From Ecdyonurus torrentis (taxonomy: Eukaryota > Arthropoda > Insecta > Ephemeroptera > Heptageniidae), in assembly GCA_949318235.1 (NCBI GenBank), contig OX439137.1:4129789-4193788 (forward strand): a DNA stretch of 64,000 bases, in the 5' to 3' direction. The position numbers and the translations under genes are program-made. Positions 22,612-34,252 of this stretch are shown here, piece by piece (position 1 is the first letter of the stretch; the number at the start of each line of letters is the position of its first letter). The notes below the pieces were generated by a model. The model was given only the letters and a program-made list of their open reading frames with translations. It was not told the DNA's origin and made no database searches.

Positions 22612-22984
22612 ATAGGAGCGGATGAGTCGCACACATCGGTAATCGTAACAGCTTGAGATCAAGTTGGTTTCCTAGCTGTAACACATGAAATACAATTAAT
22701 TACAATAAATATTGAAATAATTATTAATGTGAACATGTCACTTACCTATATATTAACATGATGACCACATGAAGCTCCTCTTACAAGTAGGTGAAGCTTC
22801 TTGCTGCTTAGTTTTAATTGAAATATGTAAGCGCTAACAAAGTGCGTGCATACTGCTCTGGCTGACTTGTGCTACTGCCTGCTACCTCTGCTCCTGCTGT
22901 ACACTCCAAAATTTTCTAAGTCCTCAACGGTTTCGTCTACCAAAAGAGGCGCCTCGCGTTCCCCTCCAAATTTATTTCCCGTTA

Positions 22985-23300
22985 GGTCATCAAACTTTTA
23001 TCAGACTTTTGAAAAATTTCAAATTTTATTTTTAAGTTTATATATTCATACTTTTATCAGATGTTTGAAATTAAAAAAAATAATAATAATCAAACGTTTA
23101 TCAGTCATTTATAATTATCAAACTTTTATCAATACTTTATAATATATTTATCATACTTTTTTCAGTTTTTACTCCTAGATTCAAAAAATTCTATCAAACT
23201 CTATCAGTCCTTTATCCATGTATTATCAGACAAAAACACTACTATCAAATGTTTATAAGCACTTAATCAAGGCTTTCTCAAACTTTTATCAGCATTTTCG
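22985..23300. repeat. TGATAA-rich tract, right half of the E element (inverted)
   Basis: Here the hexamer is on the opposite strand: AAACTTTTATCAG and variants occur at least seven times, mirroring the left tract. The arrangement is inverted about the element centre but not base-for-base alignable. Confidence 0.7.
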
Positions 23301-23633
23301 TATGGCTCGGGTAGTAAAAAATAAAGTGCAGTGCAACATCACATAAATAAATTATTCAAGGCTTTTTTTATATTATAATAAGCAGAAGAATTATTTTGAA
23401 GACGTAAGTTTTTGTTTTGTTTTTTTAACTTTTTATTTAAAAAAAGTTCTTCGATAATTATATTCCAAAATTTTGGTAATAAAATAACTATTTCTATAAA
23501 AAAAACTTTCAAAATACCTTAATTTATAGAATTTTTATTTATTTATATCATAATATTAAATATCATATAACATTTACACTTGTAAAAGTAGGTAAAAAGA
23601 AAAAAAAATAGTAGAAGAACCAAAAGTTAATTT

Positions 23634-23829
23634 TGTAGATATATTATTATTGCTATGCGCGAAGTTTGTAGATATTTTATTTAGTGCAGCCGCGAAGACT
23701 GCAAATGTTTCAAAGTTAAAGCCCGCGGAGAGCGCAGATGTTTCTTTAGTGCGGAGCGCGGAGAATACACATATTTCTATATCTTGCGCGCGAAGGATGT
23801 AGATGTTCCGAAAGGCCGCGTAGCCCTCG
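23634..23829 (-). repeat. Right terminal inverted repeat of the E element
   Basis: The reverse complement of 15121-15316 with about five differences by eye. It ends CCTCG at 23825-23829, followed by ATAT. Confidence 0.88.
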
Positions 23830-23833
23830 ATAT

Positions 23834-24469
23834 ACTAACGAGTTTCAGTTCAATTTTTTTTTGAGGTTATCAGTTTAGCGCGCGGGGAGACGCGGGGAAA
23901 GCTAAGGGTCCCCTAATTTAACATTACGCTTTTTTATGGGGAAAAACACGTTTTTGCGATTTTTGAGAAAACTACTCCACCGATTTGGGAGAAATACTAG
24001 ACATACTTTTACGTGTTTTAAGCCATAGTCATTTTTAAGCATTTTTTAAAACCGATAACCTCCAATTGGTTTCAACCATAGACATATACATGTCTATGGT
24101 TTCAACAATTTGTATATTTTATATTTTCCGTGTATACTGTAGATTTGTAGATTACCGCTGAAGAAATGATGTTTATATATACTAACGAGTTTCAGTTCAA
24201 TTTTTTTTTGAGGTTATCAGTTTAGCGCGCGGGGAGACGCGGGGAAAGCTAAGGGTCCCCTAATTTAACATTACGCTTTTTTATGGGGAAAAACACGTTT
24301 TTGCGATTTTTGAGAAAACTACTCCACCGATTTGGGAGAAATACTAGACATACTTTTACGTGTTTTAAGCCATAGTCATTTTTAAGCATTTTTTAAAACC
24401 GATAACCTCCAATTGGTTTCAACAATTTGTATATTTTATATTTTCCGTGTATACTGTAGATTTGTAGAT
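23834..24469. repeat. Tandem duplication of the E-element target sequence
   Basis: A sequence beginning ACTAACGAGTTTCAG at 23834 recurs at 24181, offset 347 bp, through TAGATTTGTAGAT. The first unit carries the E element at its left part (its first bases are at 15092-15120) and a 22-bp insertion at 24077. The second unit (about 24153-24469) is uninterrupted. No coding potential. Confidence 0.9.
24077..24098. repeat. 22-bp palindromic insertion with 8-bp duplication
   Basis: The arms CATAGACAT and ATGTCTATG surround four central bases. GTTTCAAC flanks both sides (24069-24076, 24099-24106). The sister unit has a single GTTTCAAC (near 24416), so this is a clean insertion with an 8-bp target duplication. 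Confidence 0.8.
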
Positions 24470-25667
24470 ATTCATACAATTTAACCAATTTAAGAAACAG
24501 CCCGGATGCAGCAAGAATCGTCAAATTACTACGCATAGGTGTATAGAATATCCATCGTGATTGGTTTAAACAGTTCAATGCAAATTTTATAACAACTTCT
24601 CTGATTGGATGCGGATACGCATATCTTTAACACGTTTATGCGTAAAATATATTAAATTTAACTCAGATAAACAAAAAATAATAATTCGCAACCTAACAAT
24701 ACATAAATACTGCTAAAATTAAGCAATTTAACGTAACTCGGTACTTAAAATTTTGTAATACAAGGCGATAAGACGTCTCTATTTACTCTTGCGGATGAAT
24801 CTTTAGTTGTGATTTGGTCTATTCCAAGGTTTATTTTTCAGGTAGGGATTACGGGAAAAAGCGCGTGACGTCACATTCTACCCTTGACGTTTGATTTGTA
24901 TGGGGGGAAATATCATATGACAGGTTCCCTTTTTTTGTTCGTTGTACCTGATTTTGCTATACAGAGGAGGAAGAAAAAAATTGACGAACAATATGCGAAA
25001 GAAAAACACGCACATGGTGAGCTTCTGATATCAAGTCATGTGCTGCATTGTTACGATTTTTTTCTAACTTTTAGTAATAATAATTTTGATTTTTCATAAA
25101 CTAATCTATAAACTATAATAACAACACTTAACCATGGCTGGAAGTCAAAGTTACGTGCAAGACAAGTGGGTACACGGGTTTACGAATGTTCGCGCTTGCA
25201 CTATTTATACCGGATGCAGTTTGACGAAGAAATTGGCGGGACCGTTCCTTATATTGGTGGAACTGTACATGTTAAGTAATATGTTAACTAAAAAGCTTAT
25301 AAGAAGAGAAAATGAAATATTATTAACAATGATTTTTATCGGCGAATAGGCTTGTTAACAAGTATAGTCTCAAGGCTTGTGCTTATAATTATTTCCTACG
25401 CGTACATCCTTTAACATTGTGAAACCATGATCTTCTAAGCGTTTAATTTTAATTATATTATTAATTAATAAAACAATGCTGAGGTCAGAGAACACCCAAA
25501 TTAAGGTAGCTGGGTGTCCGGCTGATATCTGACAAACTTAACAGGCGCGAAATATAAAATTAACTTATTCAAAAATAAAGATGAAATATTATTTAAAAAT
25601 TTAATTATATCATGAAACACATGCAAACATGATAAAATATATTTAAGTTATTTCACTTTTAATTAAC
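24470..25667. other. Intergenic DNA without recognisable gene
   Basis: Short open frames of about 70 codons occur at 24884-25099 and 25134-25349 but lack any domain, codon pattern or splice signal I recognise. A TGACGTCA lies at 24866-24873 in GCGCGTGACGTCAC. Otherwise AT-rich. Confidence 0.4.
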
Positions 25668-26132
25668 GTATGTGGTAGAGCACTTAATAACATGGTCCAG
25701 TATGGGAACATTTTGTCAATAAAAAAAAAAAAAAAAAAAAAACTTCGTAATGATTTAGAGACCATTGATACTGTTGAATTAAAAAGATTTTCAAGTACGC
25801 AAGAAAAAAAAAATAATAAAATTAGCTAATTTTTCAAAGAAAGTAACCACGGAGAGAATTGCCCGAGCTGAAATAACAGAAGTGCGAACCAACTCAAGTT
25901 TGTGAATTATCATATAACTGAAAGTTGAGTTGGTTTCACTCAAGTTTCAGTTATGACGATTAAAAAACTTGAGTTGCATGGTTCGTACATCAGTTATTTC
26001 AACTCAGGTAATTCTCTCCGTGGCACGTTTGTCCTATGCTAAGTAATGTAATTTATTACTTCAGTATGGTGGCGAAGCGCATTCCATATGACGTCATATA
26101 ATCATGATATCATGCATATAACACACCCTATA
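25668..26132 (+). mobile_element. MITE family B, copy 5, with nested MITE C
   Basis: Its left end is decayed (GTATGTGGTAGAGCACTT), while the right end keeps CATATGACGTCAT and the CCCTATA terminus. TGACGTCA is at 26089-26096. A family C palindrome interrupts it at 25848-26022, just before the conserved CACGTTTGTCCTATGCT block. Confidence 0.75.
25848..26022. mobile_element. MITE family C palindrome, copy 1, nested in MITE B
   Basis: It starts CACGGAGAGAATTGCC and ends GGTAATTCTCTCCGTG. The whole 175 bp is an imperfect palindrome with AACTCAAG motifs on both arms. It shares termini and centre with copy 2 at 40649. Confidence 0.85.
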
Positions 26133-26582
26133 TAACACCAAAAAAATATTTAATATTATAAGAAGATCGTTCCCCAAATCCCTATTTGACTTGTACCATC
26201 ACCCTTACTTCCGGTTAATCTGCGATAACAAATACAAACTAAAAATGGTTTCCATTGAGTATAATACTTCAAAATTGTTACAATAAAAACAGATTACACG
26301 CTTAAAATTCATTATTATCGCTTCTCTTTGTAATACTTGGTTCATTGATTACATTTTTATAAAAGTAATGGCCACCTGTAAGTAGGCTTATAAAATATGC
26401 ATACAAAAATATTACGGAACTTCAGTAAATTTAGTTTAAAAGGCTCTATACTACCATGAATGGAAGTTGTATATAGTAGGAGGAGGAGGAAAAAAAGAGG
26501 GTGAAAAAAATTCGTCATGAATCATGATTTATCTCGCGAGTTTATAGAGAGAGACCGGGTCAACAGGAAATGTGTTGTAAAC

Positions 26583-26711
<129 letters not shown>

Positions 26712-26961
26712 CTGTATCTTTATATTATATGTATTCAACAGAAAAGTCCGAAACATATAACAAAATAAGAGCATTCATTTTTATAAAACTACACTATAAT
26801 TAATTAATTCTATATGGTAATTAAAAAAAATTACTATACATACTTCCTTATTTTATTTTTCTCACTTATGCTCTGTGCGCATCTTATTATGCGAATCATA
26901 TAAGTGAGATTTTATTTTTATTATACAAAGACAAATAAAGTCTTTGTATTTTTTTAGTATC

Positions 26962-26966
<5 letters not shown>

Positions 26967-27035
<69 letters not shown>
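26967..27035. repeat. (GA)n microsatellite
   Basis: About 34 GA units; a family J repeat starts about 30 bp further right. Confidence 0.97.
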
Positions 27036-27038
<3 letters not shown>

Positions 27039-27061
27039 AAGAAATAAAACTTTTGGAAAGA

Positions 27062-27355
27062 ATAAATTACGTAATTTATGCTGCATTTATGTTCTAATAG
27101 CATAAATGATGGTAAATTATAACAACATAATTAATTATGCTGAACACTTCTCCTAAATAAATCTGACCGAAGTGTTAATCTCTCCAAACATTAAAAATGG
27201 GAACTTTAACGCAAGTGGTCAGATTTATTTGAGAGGAGTGTACATCATAATATTTATCCTATGAAACGTATTATTATGCAGTATAGCAATAGTTTATGCT
27301 GTGTAGTGAACAATTTGTGCTGAAAATGAGCTATATAGCATAATTATTGCGTGGT
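27062..27355 (+). repeat. Family J repeat with nested small MITE
   Basis: It starts AATAAATTACGTAATTTATG and ends ATAGCATAATTATTGCGTGG. It has CAGTATAGCAATAGTTTATG and CAATTTGTGCTGAAAATGAG, as in the other J copies. A 98-bp inverted-repeat element interrupts it. Confidence 0.7.
27144..27241. mobile_element. 98-bp MITE nested in family J repeat
   Basis: The ends are inverted: ACACTTCTCCTAAATAAATC at the left against the complement of ACACTCCTCTCAAATAAATC at the right, about 25 bp each. Other J copies run straight through this point. Confidence 0.75.
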
Positions 27356-27689
27356 TGTCCGCACACACATTTGCAGAAGTATTTTTACCATTTAAATTCA
27401 GCGTGCTAGTCTTGTAAATTTGGTGTGAGATTTTTGAATGGTTATATTATCACAATCGCGTGTGTACATGTTTAGAAGATTTTATTATTATAATTATACG
27501 TCTTTTATTTTCTTCTTTTTGTAACACTATATATAGGGCTGTTGCTTGGGCCAATATAAAGGTGCGAGTAATTTAGCACCAAAAATTATCATTATTATAA
27601 TATTAAAAGAACTTCAATAAAAATAGATATAGGATGACTCTATATCGACTTTTTTCCCCCATAAATTTCTTCTTCCATATATTTATTAT

Positions 27690-27850
27690 GTTGCATTTAT
27701 GTATAGTCCATATCTATAGCATTCAAAAAAGTAAAGCATAAAAAAAATGCTCTCCTATATTTATTTATTTATAAAATTTGTAATAGATTTATACTGTATG
27801 GAACAAATTGTGCTGAAAATGTTCTATATTTCTACTGCCATAATTATTAC
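27690..27850 (+). repeat. Diverged family J repeat
   Basis: GAACAAATTGTGCTGAAAAT followed by TGCCATAATTATTACGTATA repeats the family J right end. The left half is poor. Confidence 0.4.
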
Positions 27851-28410
27851 GTATATTTATTTTTAGCCATATAAGAAATTCAGGAATATTGTACGTATTT
27901 CCGTAAGTATTTCAAATTTATATATAAATATATGTTATATAATGAAATTTTCAATATTTTTTAAATGCGCATGGATTTTTTTTAACCAAAATACTTATCA
28001 AAGCTTTTATTATTATTATTATAAGTATAGCTGCAGAAAATAACAAAAATGAAGAATTTGGGAAAGTTTTCACAATTAAACACAGACATGGTTACTAAAC
28101 TGTACCACAAAATTTTCTCTTGTAAGAAGCTTATTAAAATGAGCGACATTTTCATCATTTTAGGAGAGATTTTTTTCATTTAAGACTGGACATTGCAGGA
28201 AAGAACAGGCTTTATATATATTTTTTTGTCTCCGTGGCGAAAAGAGTCACGGTACATTAAGTTGCGCTTGTTTTGCCAGTGTGTGAGGTCAAATATCTTG
28301 CCTAAATTAGGTGAACCAAGAATTGGTTGCATCACCAAATTTGGTCTCAAGTATCCCAATTGTATTATACGTATGTATTTCTCAGACATACGGGCAAAAA
28401 CTGGAAGCAG

Positions 28411-28648
28411 TTCTCTCTCTCTCTCTCTCCCTCTCTCTCCCTCTCACACACACATATACTATAAAAAAATTATTAACAGCTACCATGTCTACTCCGAAGT
28501 AAAATTACCAAAATAAATATAATTTCAATACTTTAATTGCAATAAAAAAAACTATTATTTTAGAAATATTTGAATTTAAAACATATTCGTATTACTATGA
28601 AATGTAATGAAAAATTCTCACTAATGTATCATTAAATAAATTATCACT

Positions 28649-28705
<57 letters not shown>
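28411..28705. repeat. Two (CT)n arrays
   Basis: A short interrupted CT/CA run at 28411-28454 and a purer CT array at 28653-28705, with AT-rich DNA between. The 107-codon frame ending in the first array shows no known domain. Confidence 0.9.
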
Positions 28706-28707
<2 letters not shown>

Positions 28708-29458
28708 ATACACGTATAATGTGTATTATTAATTTTATTTGTTAAACACTTTTGTGGTATACAACATAAATATCATAAATTTTCATGCATGTAATTATTA
28801 AATACATAATTTCTGTGCATATAAAATATATGACGTTATACTAATAAAACGATTAGAACAATTCAGCAAATTATATCGATCACATTGGCTCGCCACATAA
28901 CTTACATTTACATGAGGTACCACACTCGCAGTTCGTAGTACTCTTTAATTGTCCAAATGTTGTGGAGAAAACCATTGTCAATTATAAAAATTTAAGTAAA
29001 AGCTTGAGGCATATGATATAAAAGAAATGCAGTTGAATAGTAAAGAAAAAAAAATAATAAAAAAGTAAGTATAAATAAACTAAGATAATCAAATAAGAAA
29101 GAACAATAGATATAACAAAAACATAAAATTAAAAAATGCTTATTGTATTGAATGAAAGATCAAAGAAACTTGAAACTAAATTACAGGGAAAAAAATTATT
29201 ATATAATATATAAAAAATTTACTGTATATTGGGTATACAAAGTGATTACAATGCTTGCAAATTTGTTTCAAATTTTGCCAACAAAAAAATTTGTATGACA
29301 ACATCAGAAAAAATATATATATATTAGAATGATACACTATACTCTCTTTTCTCTTTTTTGTGTGCACTATAGGAGAATTTTGACAGAAATCAGAAAACTA
29401 AAATAGCGTGCAAAATTACAAGTGGCGTCTCATTCCAAATATTTTGCTCCTTAAAATC

Positions 29459-29461
<3 letters not shown>
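28706..29461. other. AT-rich intergenic DNA
   Basis: No gene, element end or structured repeat recognised. Confidence 0.4.

Positions 29462-29547
<86 letters not shown>
29462..29547. repeat. (CT)n microsatellite
   Basis: About 43 CT units, pure. Confidence 0.97.
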
Positions 29548-29552
<5 letters not shown>

Positions 29553-30394
29553 GGAAACAAAGGTTATCATCTTACGTTACTAAAATAGAAAAATAGCCCT
29601 TTCAAACTTCTAGATCTTTTAAAATATAAAATAAAAATCCTTTCTAAAAATATATATTTAGTGACAGATTTTAAGTAAACGCAGTGTTGCGTAGCTAATG
29701 ATTCTCTCTCTTTCTTTCTCTCTCTCCACAATGAAAAAAAAAAAGAAGAAAAAAACAGTAAAAACACAAGAAAAAGGCTCAGACAAACTTTTTTTTTCAC
29801 AATAGAAAAAAAAATCCTTCTCGATGGTCAAGCGAGAAAATTTGACCGGAAGTGGTGGCTATTTGTCACCACCACATCTCAAACACGTGCAAACAACAGA
29901 AATAAAATTTCAATGAGTAAAACCTGACAATAAGTATGTTTGACATGTAAAGAATTTTTCTTCTTTTATTTGTTGCCAACTTTTATCATAATATAATATA
30001 ATATATAAGAAGGGAAATTACGTCAATTTTTATTTCTATAACTCAACGTCATTTTATGTCAATGTTTTGTATTGGCATCCTTATTGAAAGAAAAAAATGT
30101 GATTTTTATTTTTTTGTGAAAATAATGTTTAAAAGTTAATTAAAAAAAAAAAAAAGTATAATATACTTATACTATGGTTATATCCAGTAATATTATTTTT
30201 GCTGCACTAGAGAGTTTCTAAAAATTATATCAGACCTCTAGAAGCTTCTTTTGTTATCATTATAATTTATCTCAAAACGCTTGTTATCGTTGGATATGTG
30301 TAACCAATCAAAAATGCTCTAGAAAGCGATGAAGGACCCATGAATTTACTATATTTAGGACTATCCTCTATTGAAGCGGTTTTTGAGCAAGATA

Positions 30395-30469
30395 TATGTT
30401 GTATGCGCATGATATACTGAATACGCTTTGACACCATACTGGAGCATAGTACAAACGTGGTTTTTAGGC
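30395..30469 (-). mobile_element. MITE family B fragment (copy 6)
   Basis: TGTATGCGCATGATATACTG then CCATACTGGAGCATAGTACA: the end of a reverse-oriented copy, abutting copy 7 head to head. Confidence 0.6.
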
Positions 30470-30783
30470 TATAGGGTGTATGCATTCATGTTAAAGTCGA
30501 CACCATGTTGGATTACTCAATAACATGGATGGCATAGGAAAATAACTTATTTTTTAAGTTTAAAAACACTGCAATATTTTTAAGAGCATTGATGCTGTAA
30601 ATATGTTAAATTAGTATCTCAAATATGTGAGAATAATAAGAATAACAAAAAAAAAAAAAAAAAAAAAAACGATTTTCCAAAGAAGATTGCTAAGAAATTT
30701 GTCCTATGCTCAGTAATGTTATTCACTACTCCAATATGGCCTCAAAGTGCATTAAATATGACGTCATCAGGATACAACCTATA
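30470..30783 (+). mobile_element. MITE family B, copy 7
   Basis: It starts TATAGGGTGTATGCATTCAT and ends ATACAACCTATA. TGACGTCA is at 30759-30766. A poly(A) run of about 23 lies in its middle. Confidence 0.8.
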
Positions 30784-30847
30784 TATAATATTTAAAAATT
30801 ACTTTTATTATTATTATTATTATATGTATTCTCGCATATAATCGCTT

Positions 30848-30933
30848 CTAACAGCATTAACGCTCTCAAAACTGTCAAAATGGGTCATTTTTCCATTATT
30901 TAGTGTTCATGGCGTTGAATGTAACCACCGTAT
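30848..30933 (-). mobile_element. MITE family B fragment (copy 8)
   Basis: AACAGCATTAACGCTCTCAA to GGCGTTGAATGTAACCACC, the inner and terminal part of a reverse copy. Confidence 0.55.
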
Positions 30934-31493
30934 ATAAAATTAACTCAAATTCAATAAATTTATATAAAAAAAAAGCTCTTCATTCACTTATCAAATCTAT
31001 ACACGGCTGAGATAAAAAGAGTTGCAGTCGTAAATTTGGCGATGCTCACGTACATTTTACCAAACTGTAAGTGCATCAGTAAGCAACCCTCGCAGTACAG
31101 ACATGCGACTTCAATATAACTGAAAACATACACGTTTTCGTACAGGCTTTGCAATGTTATATAGGTGTCTGTTCATACAATCAAGTAATTAATTTGTCTG
31201 GTCTGTGAAATATTTGGCAACATAACAATTTAATTATTTATTTATATATGTATGATATGATTTTCCTGTCATTGATAGATTTCAGAGAAACGTATGGAGA
31301 TCGATCGTGTGTTCAATTACAATTAAAAATACAACGTTTTATGCCTTATTAAACGTCAAATTATCCGTTGTAGCCAATTGTCCGGTCGCGAATAGTCCAG
31401 TAGCATATCATACAAGTATAGAGAATAGTCTGTCACGAACTGTCTGCTCCGAGTTGTTCATGTAGCGAGTCGTCCTAGATTTGTCTCTATATA

Positions 31494-31812
31494 CTATTGG
31501 GTGGTCGCATTCATGTAAAATTTGACGCCATGTGTGAGCAATGCATAACATAGGTCATATGGGGAAATGACATATTTGGATAAAGTTTAAAAATACTTTT
31601 TTTTCTATATTTTGAGAACATTGATGCTGGTAGTGGTAGGTTGAATTTATGTTTTCAAGTATACGTGAGAAAAATAATAAAAGCAAAAAAACACCAATTT
31701 TCTAAAGGAAATGGCCAAAACAGAAGTTTGTACTATGTTGAGTAATGATGTTTATTGCTCCAGTATGGCTTCAAAGCGCATTCAATATGACGTCATATGC
31801 ATACATACTATT
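31494..31812 (+). mobile_element. MITE family B, copy 9
   Basis: It starts TATTGGGTGGTCGCATTCAT and ends ATGCATACATACTATT. TGACGTCA is at 31788-31795. Just to its left (31370-31480) are degenerate GTC-rich short repeats of unknown nature. Confidence 0.75.
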
Positions 31813-32671
31813 GATAAAAATGACCAAAAGTATAAGTTTATCATAAAGTTTTGAGATAGTGCACTTACATTTTGAGCGTCCCGTAATTCAAATTTGATTT
31901 TAGAGACACTCAAAATGTAAGAAAACTCTATTTTCTATAGAATTCAATGACAAACTTAGTCTAGATCATTTTTGTCTATAAAACCAACAATAAAGTCAGC
32001 AGATTTTTTTTAAACATTATTTTTTGAGACAGGGGTCACCACATTAAAAAAAACACACACACATTAGTATACCACCCTGATTTAATATATTGGAGCAAAT
32101 TCTAACTTCATTCTCACGGTTTGAAAAATTATTATTATTATTATTTTTTTTTTTTTGCCACGTGCTGCTAAAAAAAACACATAGAAATAAAAAATGATAA
32201 AGAATGTTGATGCGTGAATTGTGACAGGTATAAATTTGATATTTCTGATGTGTACCGGCTCTCTGTGTTAATATATCAAATATCTTTTTAGAAGCAAACT
32301 GTATTATACCTGGCTATGCCATGTTATGATGGGCTAAATATCGCAAAATTGTCTGCTTACTGAAATTTGATATACTGTTCTAAATTTTTGGAAAATATTT
32401 GTGAATTCATTAACTGAAACTGCGGGACAAGATAAAAAATTATGTCTTTTTTTTTTTTTTTTTTTTTTTTTGTAATGGGATACACGTGCCTGAAAAAATA
32501 TTAGCAAGATAGGTTTGAAATTTAAAATTTCGAAATAAAGTTTGACATTTTAAATTAAACACATATACCATTTCTGATTTGAAAAAAGCCAAACACTTTC
32601 ATTAAAAATAATAAAAAAAACTTAAACGATTTAATAGTATCAAAAGGGATAATTATTTCTGTAATATAGTC

Positions 32672-32960
32672 CTGTCAAGACATTGTCTTATCGACGATTA
32701 GTCGATTACAGTGAAAACCACACAAATGAGCCAGCCAAAGCCTATAATTACACAGCCTTGCATTCACCATTCACCGTGACAGCCTAGAGAAACCGTGGAA
32801 ACTCTAGACAGGCTGGACGGTGCAATCACATCATAATCATAGCTCCAGAATGCTGTGTGCAAAGAGATTACATAAGTGTCGTCATGCAATGCATGTAAGC
32901 ATTAGTTGTCGTGCAAGGTGTTGTGCTCTCACACCTGATGTACTAGTGCGAGTCACTACT
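32672..32960 (-). mobile_element. tRNA-derived SINE, diverged copy without head
   Basis: GTCAAGACATTGTCTTATCG, GACAGCCTAGAGAAACCGTG and TTGTGCTCTCACACC follow the order of the full SINE at 8491-8890. The tRNA head and the tail are absent. Confidence 0.7.
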
Positions 32961-33034
32961 CAGCTATTTAAAACCAGATTTTATGTTAAAACCAGATATG
33001 TATTTAGTTTGTAAGTCTGACTATCATTTCTCAT

Positions 33035-33130
33035 TGTTTTAATCTTAAAACAAGAACCTGCTGATGTACAAATATTTTGTATTATGTATGTTTGGAGATA
33101 GAAATGAATAAACATATTTTGAATTTTGAA
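33035..33130 (+). mobile_element. Possible LINE 3' tail
   Basis: ATGAATAAACATATTTTGAA followed by TTTTGAAG resembles the TTTTGAA-repeat tails of some LINEs. A similar tail is seen at 48775-48835. Weak evidence. Confidence 0.3.
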
Positions 33131-33876
33131 GATTTACTTTTTTTTTTAAATTTATTTATTAAATATATATATATATATATATTTAATATTTTAAATTTCA
33201 AGTGCTAAATTGTATTATGATTCATTAATATCATAAAATTAGTGTCTTAGAAAGATAAATATTTTTAATATTTATTTTCAAATATACAGCATTATAGTTA
33301 TTTAATTACAATAATTACAATTTTTTGGTTATTTTCTCTTTTAATATTTCTTAAATTTACAAAGATCGTGCATACAATGTAAACGTACTCCCCCATACCG
33401 CCCTTTAATCATCACTTAAATTTAATTAATAAATATAATATAAATCATAAAAAAAATATTATATTATAAATAATTAGCATATACGAATGTTGCAATAATA
33501 TCAATAAATAGGAAAATTAATATAAAAAACTAATTTCTAAGAATCGTGAATGTAAATGCGTAATAATAATTTTTTATTAGAAACATGTTTTATATTATAC
33601 GATATATAAAAATATATTACACTTGAATTATGTTAATGTATTTAATTTTATATAGTTTTTTCAAGAACTAAATAATAAAAGAAAATTAATCAAATAACTT
33701 TTTCTTTGTGGTGGGATTTATTTTATAAATGTCTATTATACTTCTATATAATATAAATGACAATAATTATTATAATAAATTTAATTTATTATTCTCATTA
33801 AAATATTATGATTTTTATAATACGCTTTGTGTCTATGAATGATCTTAAAATATGTCTAGGCATTTTTATTTTATTA
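33131..33876. other. AT-rich intergenic DNA
   Basis: It includes a short (AT)n at about 33160-33181. No gene recognised. Confidence 0.4.
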
Positions 33877-34252
33877 TAAAGCAATAGATCACAAAAAAAC
33901 AACATGTGCTTTTTAATGAATAAACACGAAATGGGATCTTCATAACTGTTGACAATTTTTACCAGAATGTTAATGTAGCCAGTTCTGTTTCAGTATTTTA
34001 GGTTTTATTATAAAAAGCATGCTACGAGAGAGCGTGAAAAAACTGTAAAGTATGTAATTTGCGTGACTATTCATGTTTGTGACGTCAAAAACATGCAAAA
34101 ATTAGTACAAAATATTGTGCGGGTTGCATAAATTGAAAATCTCTGATCACTGGAGCTACAGTTGCGTTTTGAGACAAACTAAAGTTATTTATGTAGTTCC
34201 ATCAAGTGTTTTGTAACATAAATGCTTATGTTGTTTTCTGGTCTATTCCTAT
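33877..34252 (-). mobile_element. MITE family A, copy 3
   Basis: ATAAAGCAATAGATCAC at the left and TTTTCTGGTCTATTCCTATA at the right, in the same orientation as copy 2. TGACGTCA is at 34080-34087. It has an extra stretch of about 50 bp at 33975-34025 not seen in other copies. Confidence 0.78.

Larger units (their letters stand above)
15121..23829. mobile_element. Family E foldback element, split by an LTR retrotransposon
   Basis: The terminal inverted repeats 15121-15316 and 23634-23829 agree at nearly every position (about five mismatches by eye) and start CGAGGGCT(G/A)CGCGGCC. ATAT flanks both sides (15117-15120, 23830-23833). Removing the element and one ATAT restores the uninterrupted sequence present at 24171-24190, so the ends are certain. 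If the outer T/A pair is counted in the repeat, the duplication is TA. Without the inserted LTR element it is about 2.57 kb. I see no transposase; the interior has TGATAA-rich tracts and AT-rich DNA. It is non-autonomous and of unknown superfamily. Confidence 0.9.

Noticed and set aside
24884..25349. Two 71-codon plus-strand frames
   Set aside because: No recognisable family, no splice-site support and no codon pattern different from the background.
32444..32471. Oligo(T) run as the tail of the SINE copy at 32672
   Set aside because: About 200 bp of unrelated sequence lies between them, so it is probably a separate homopolymer.
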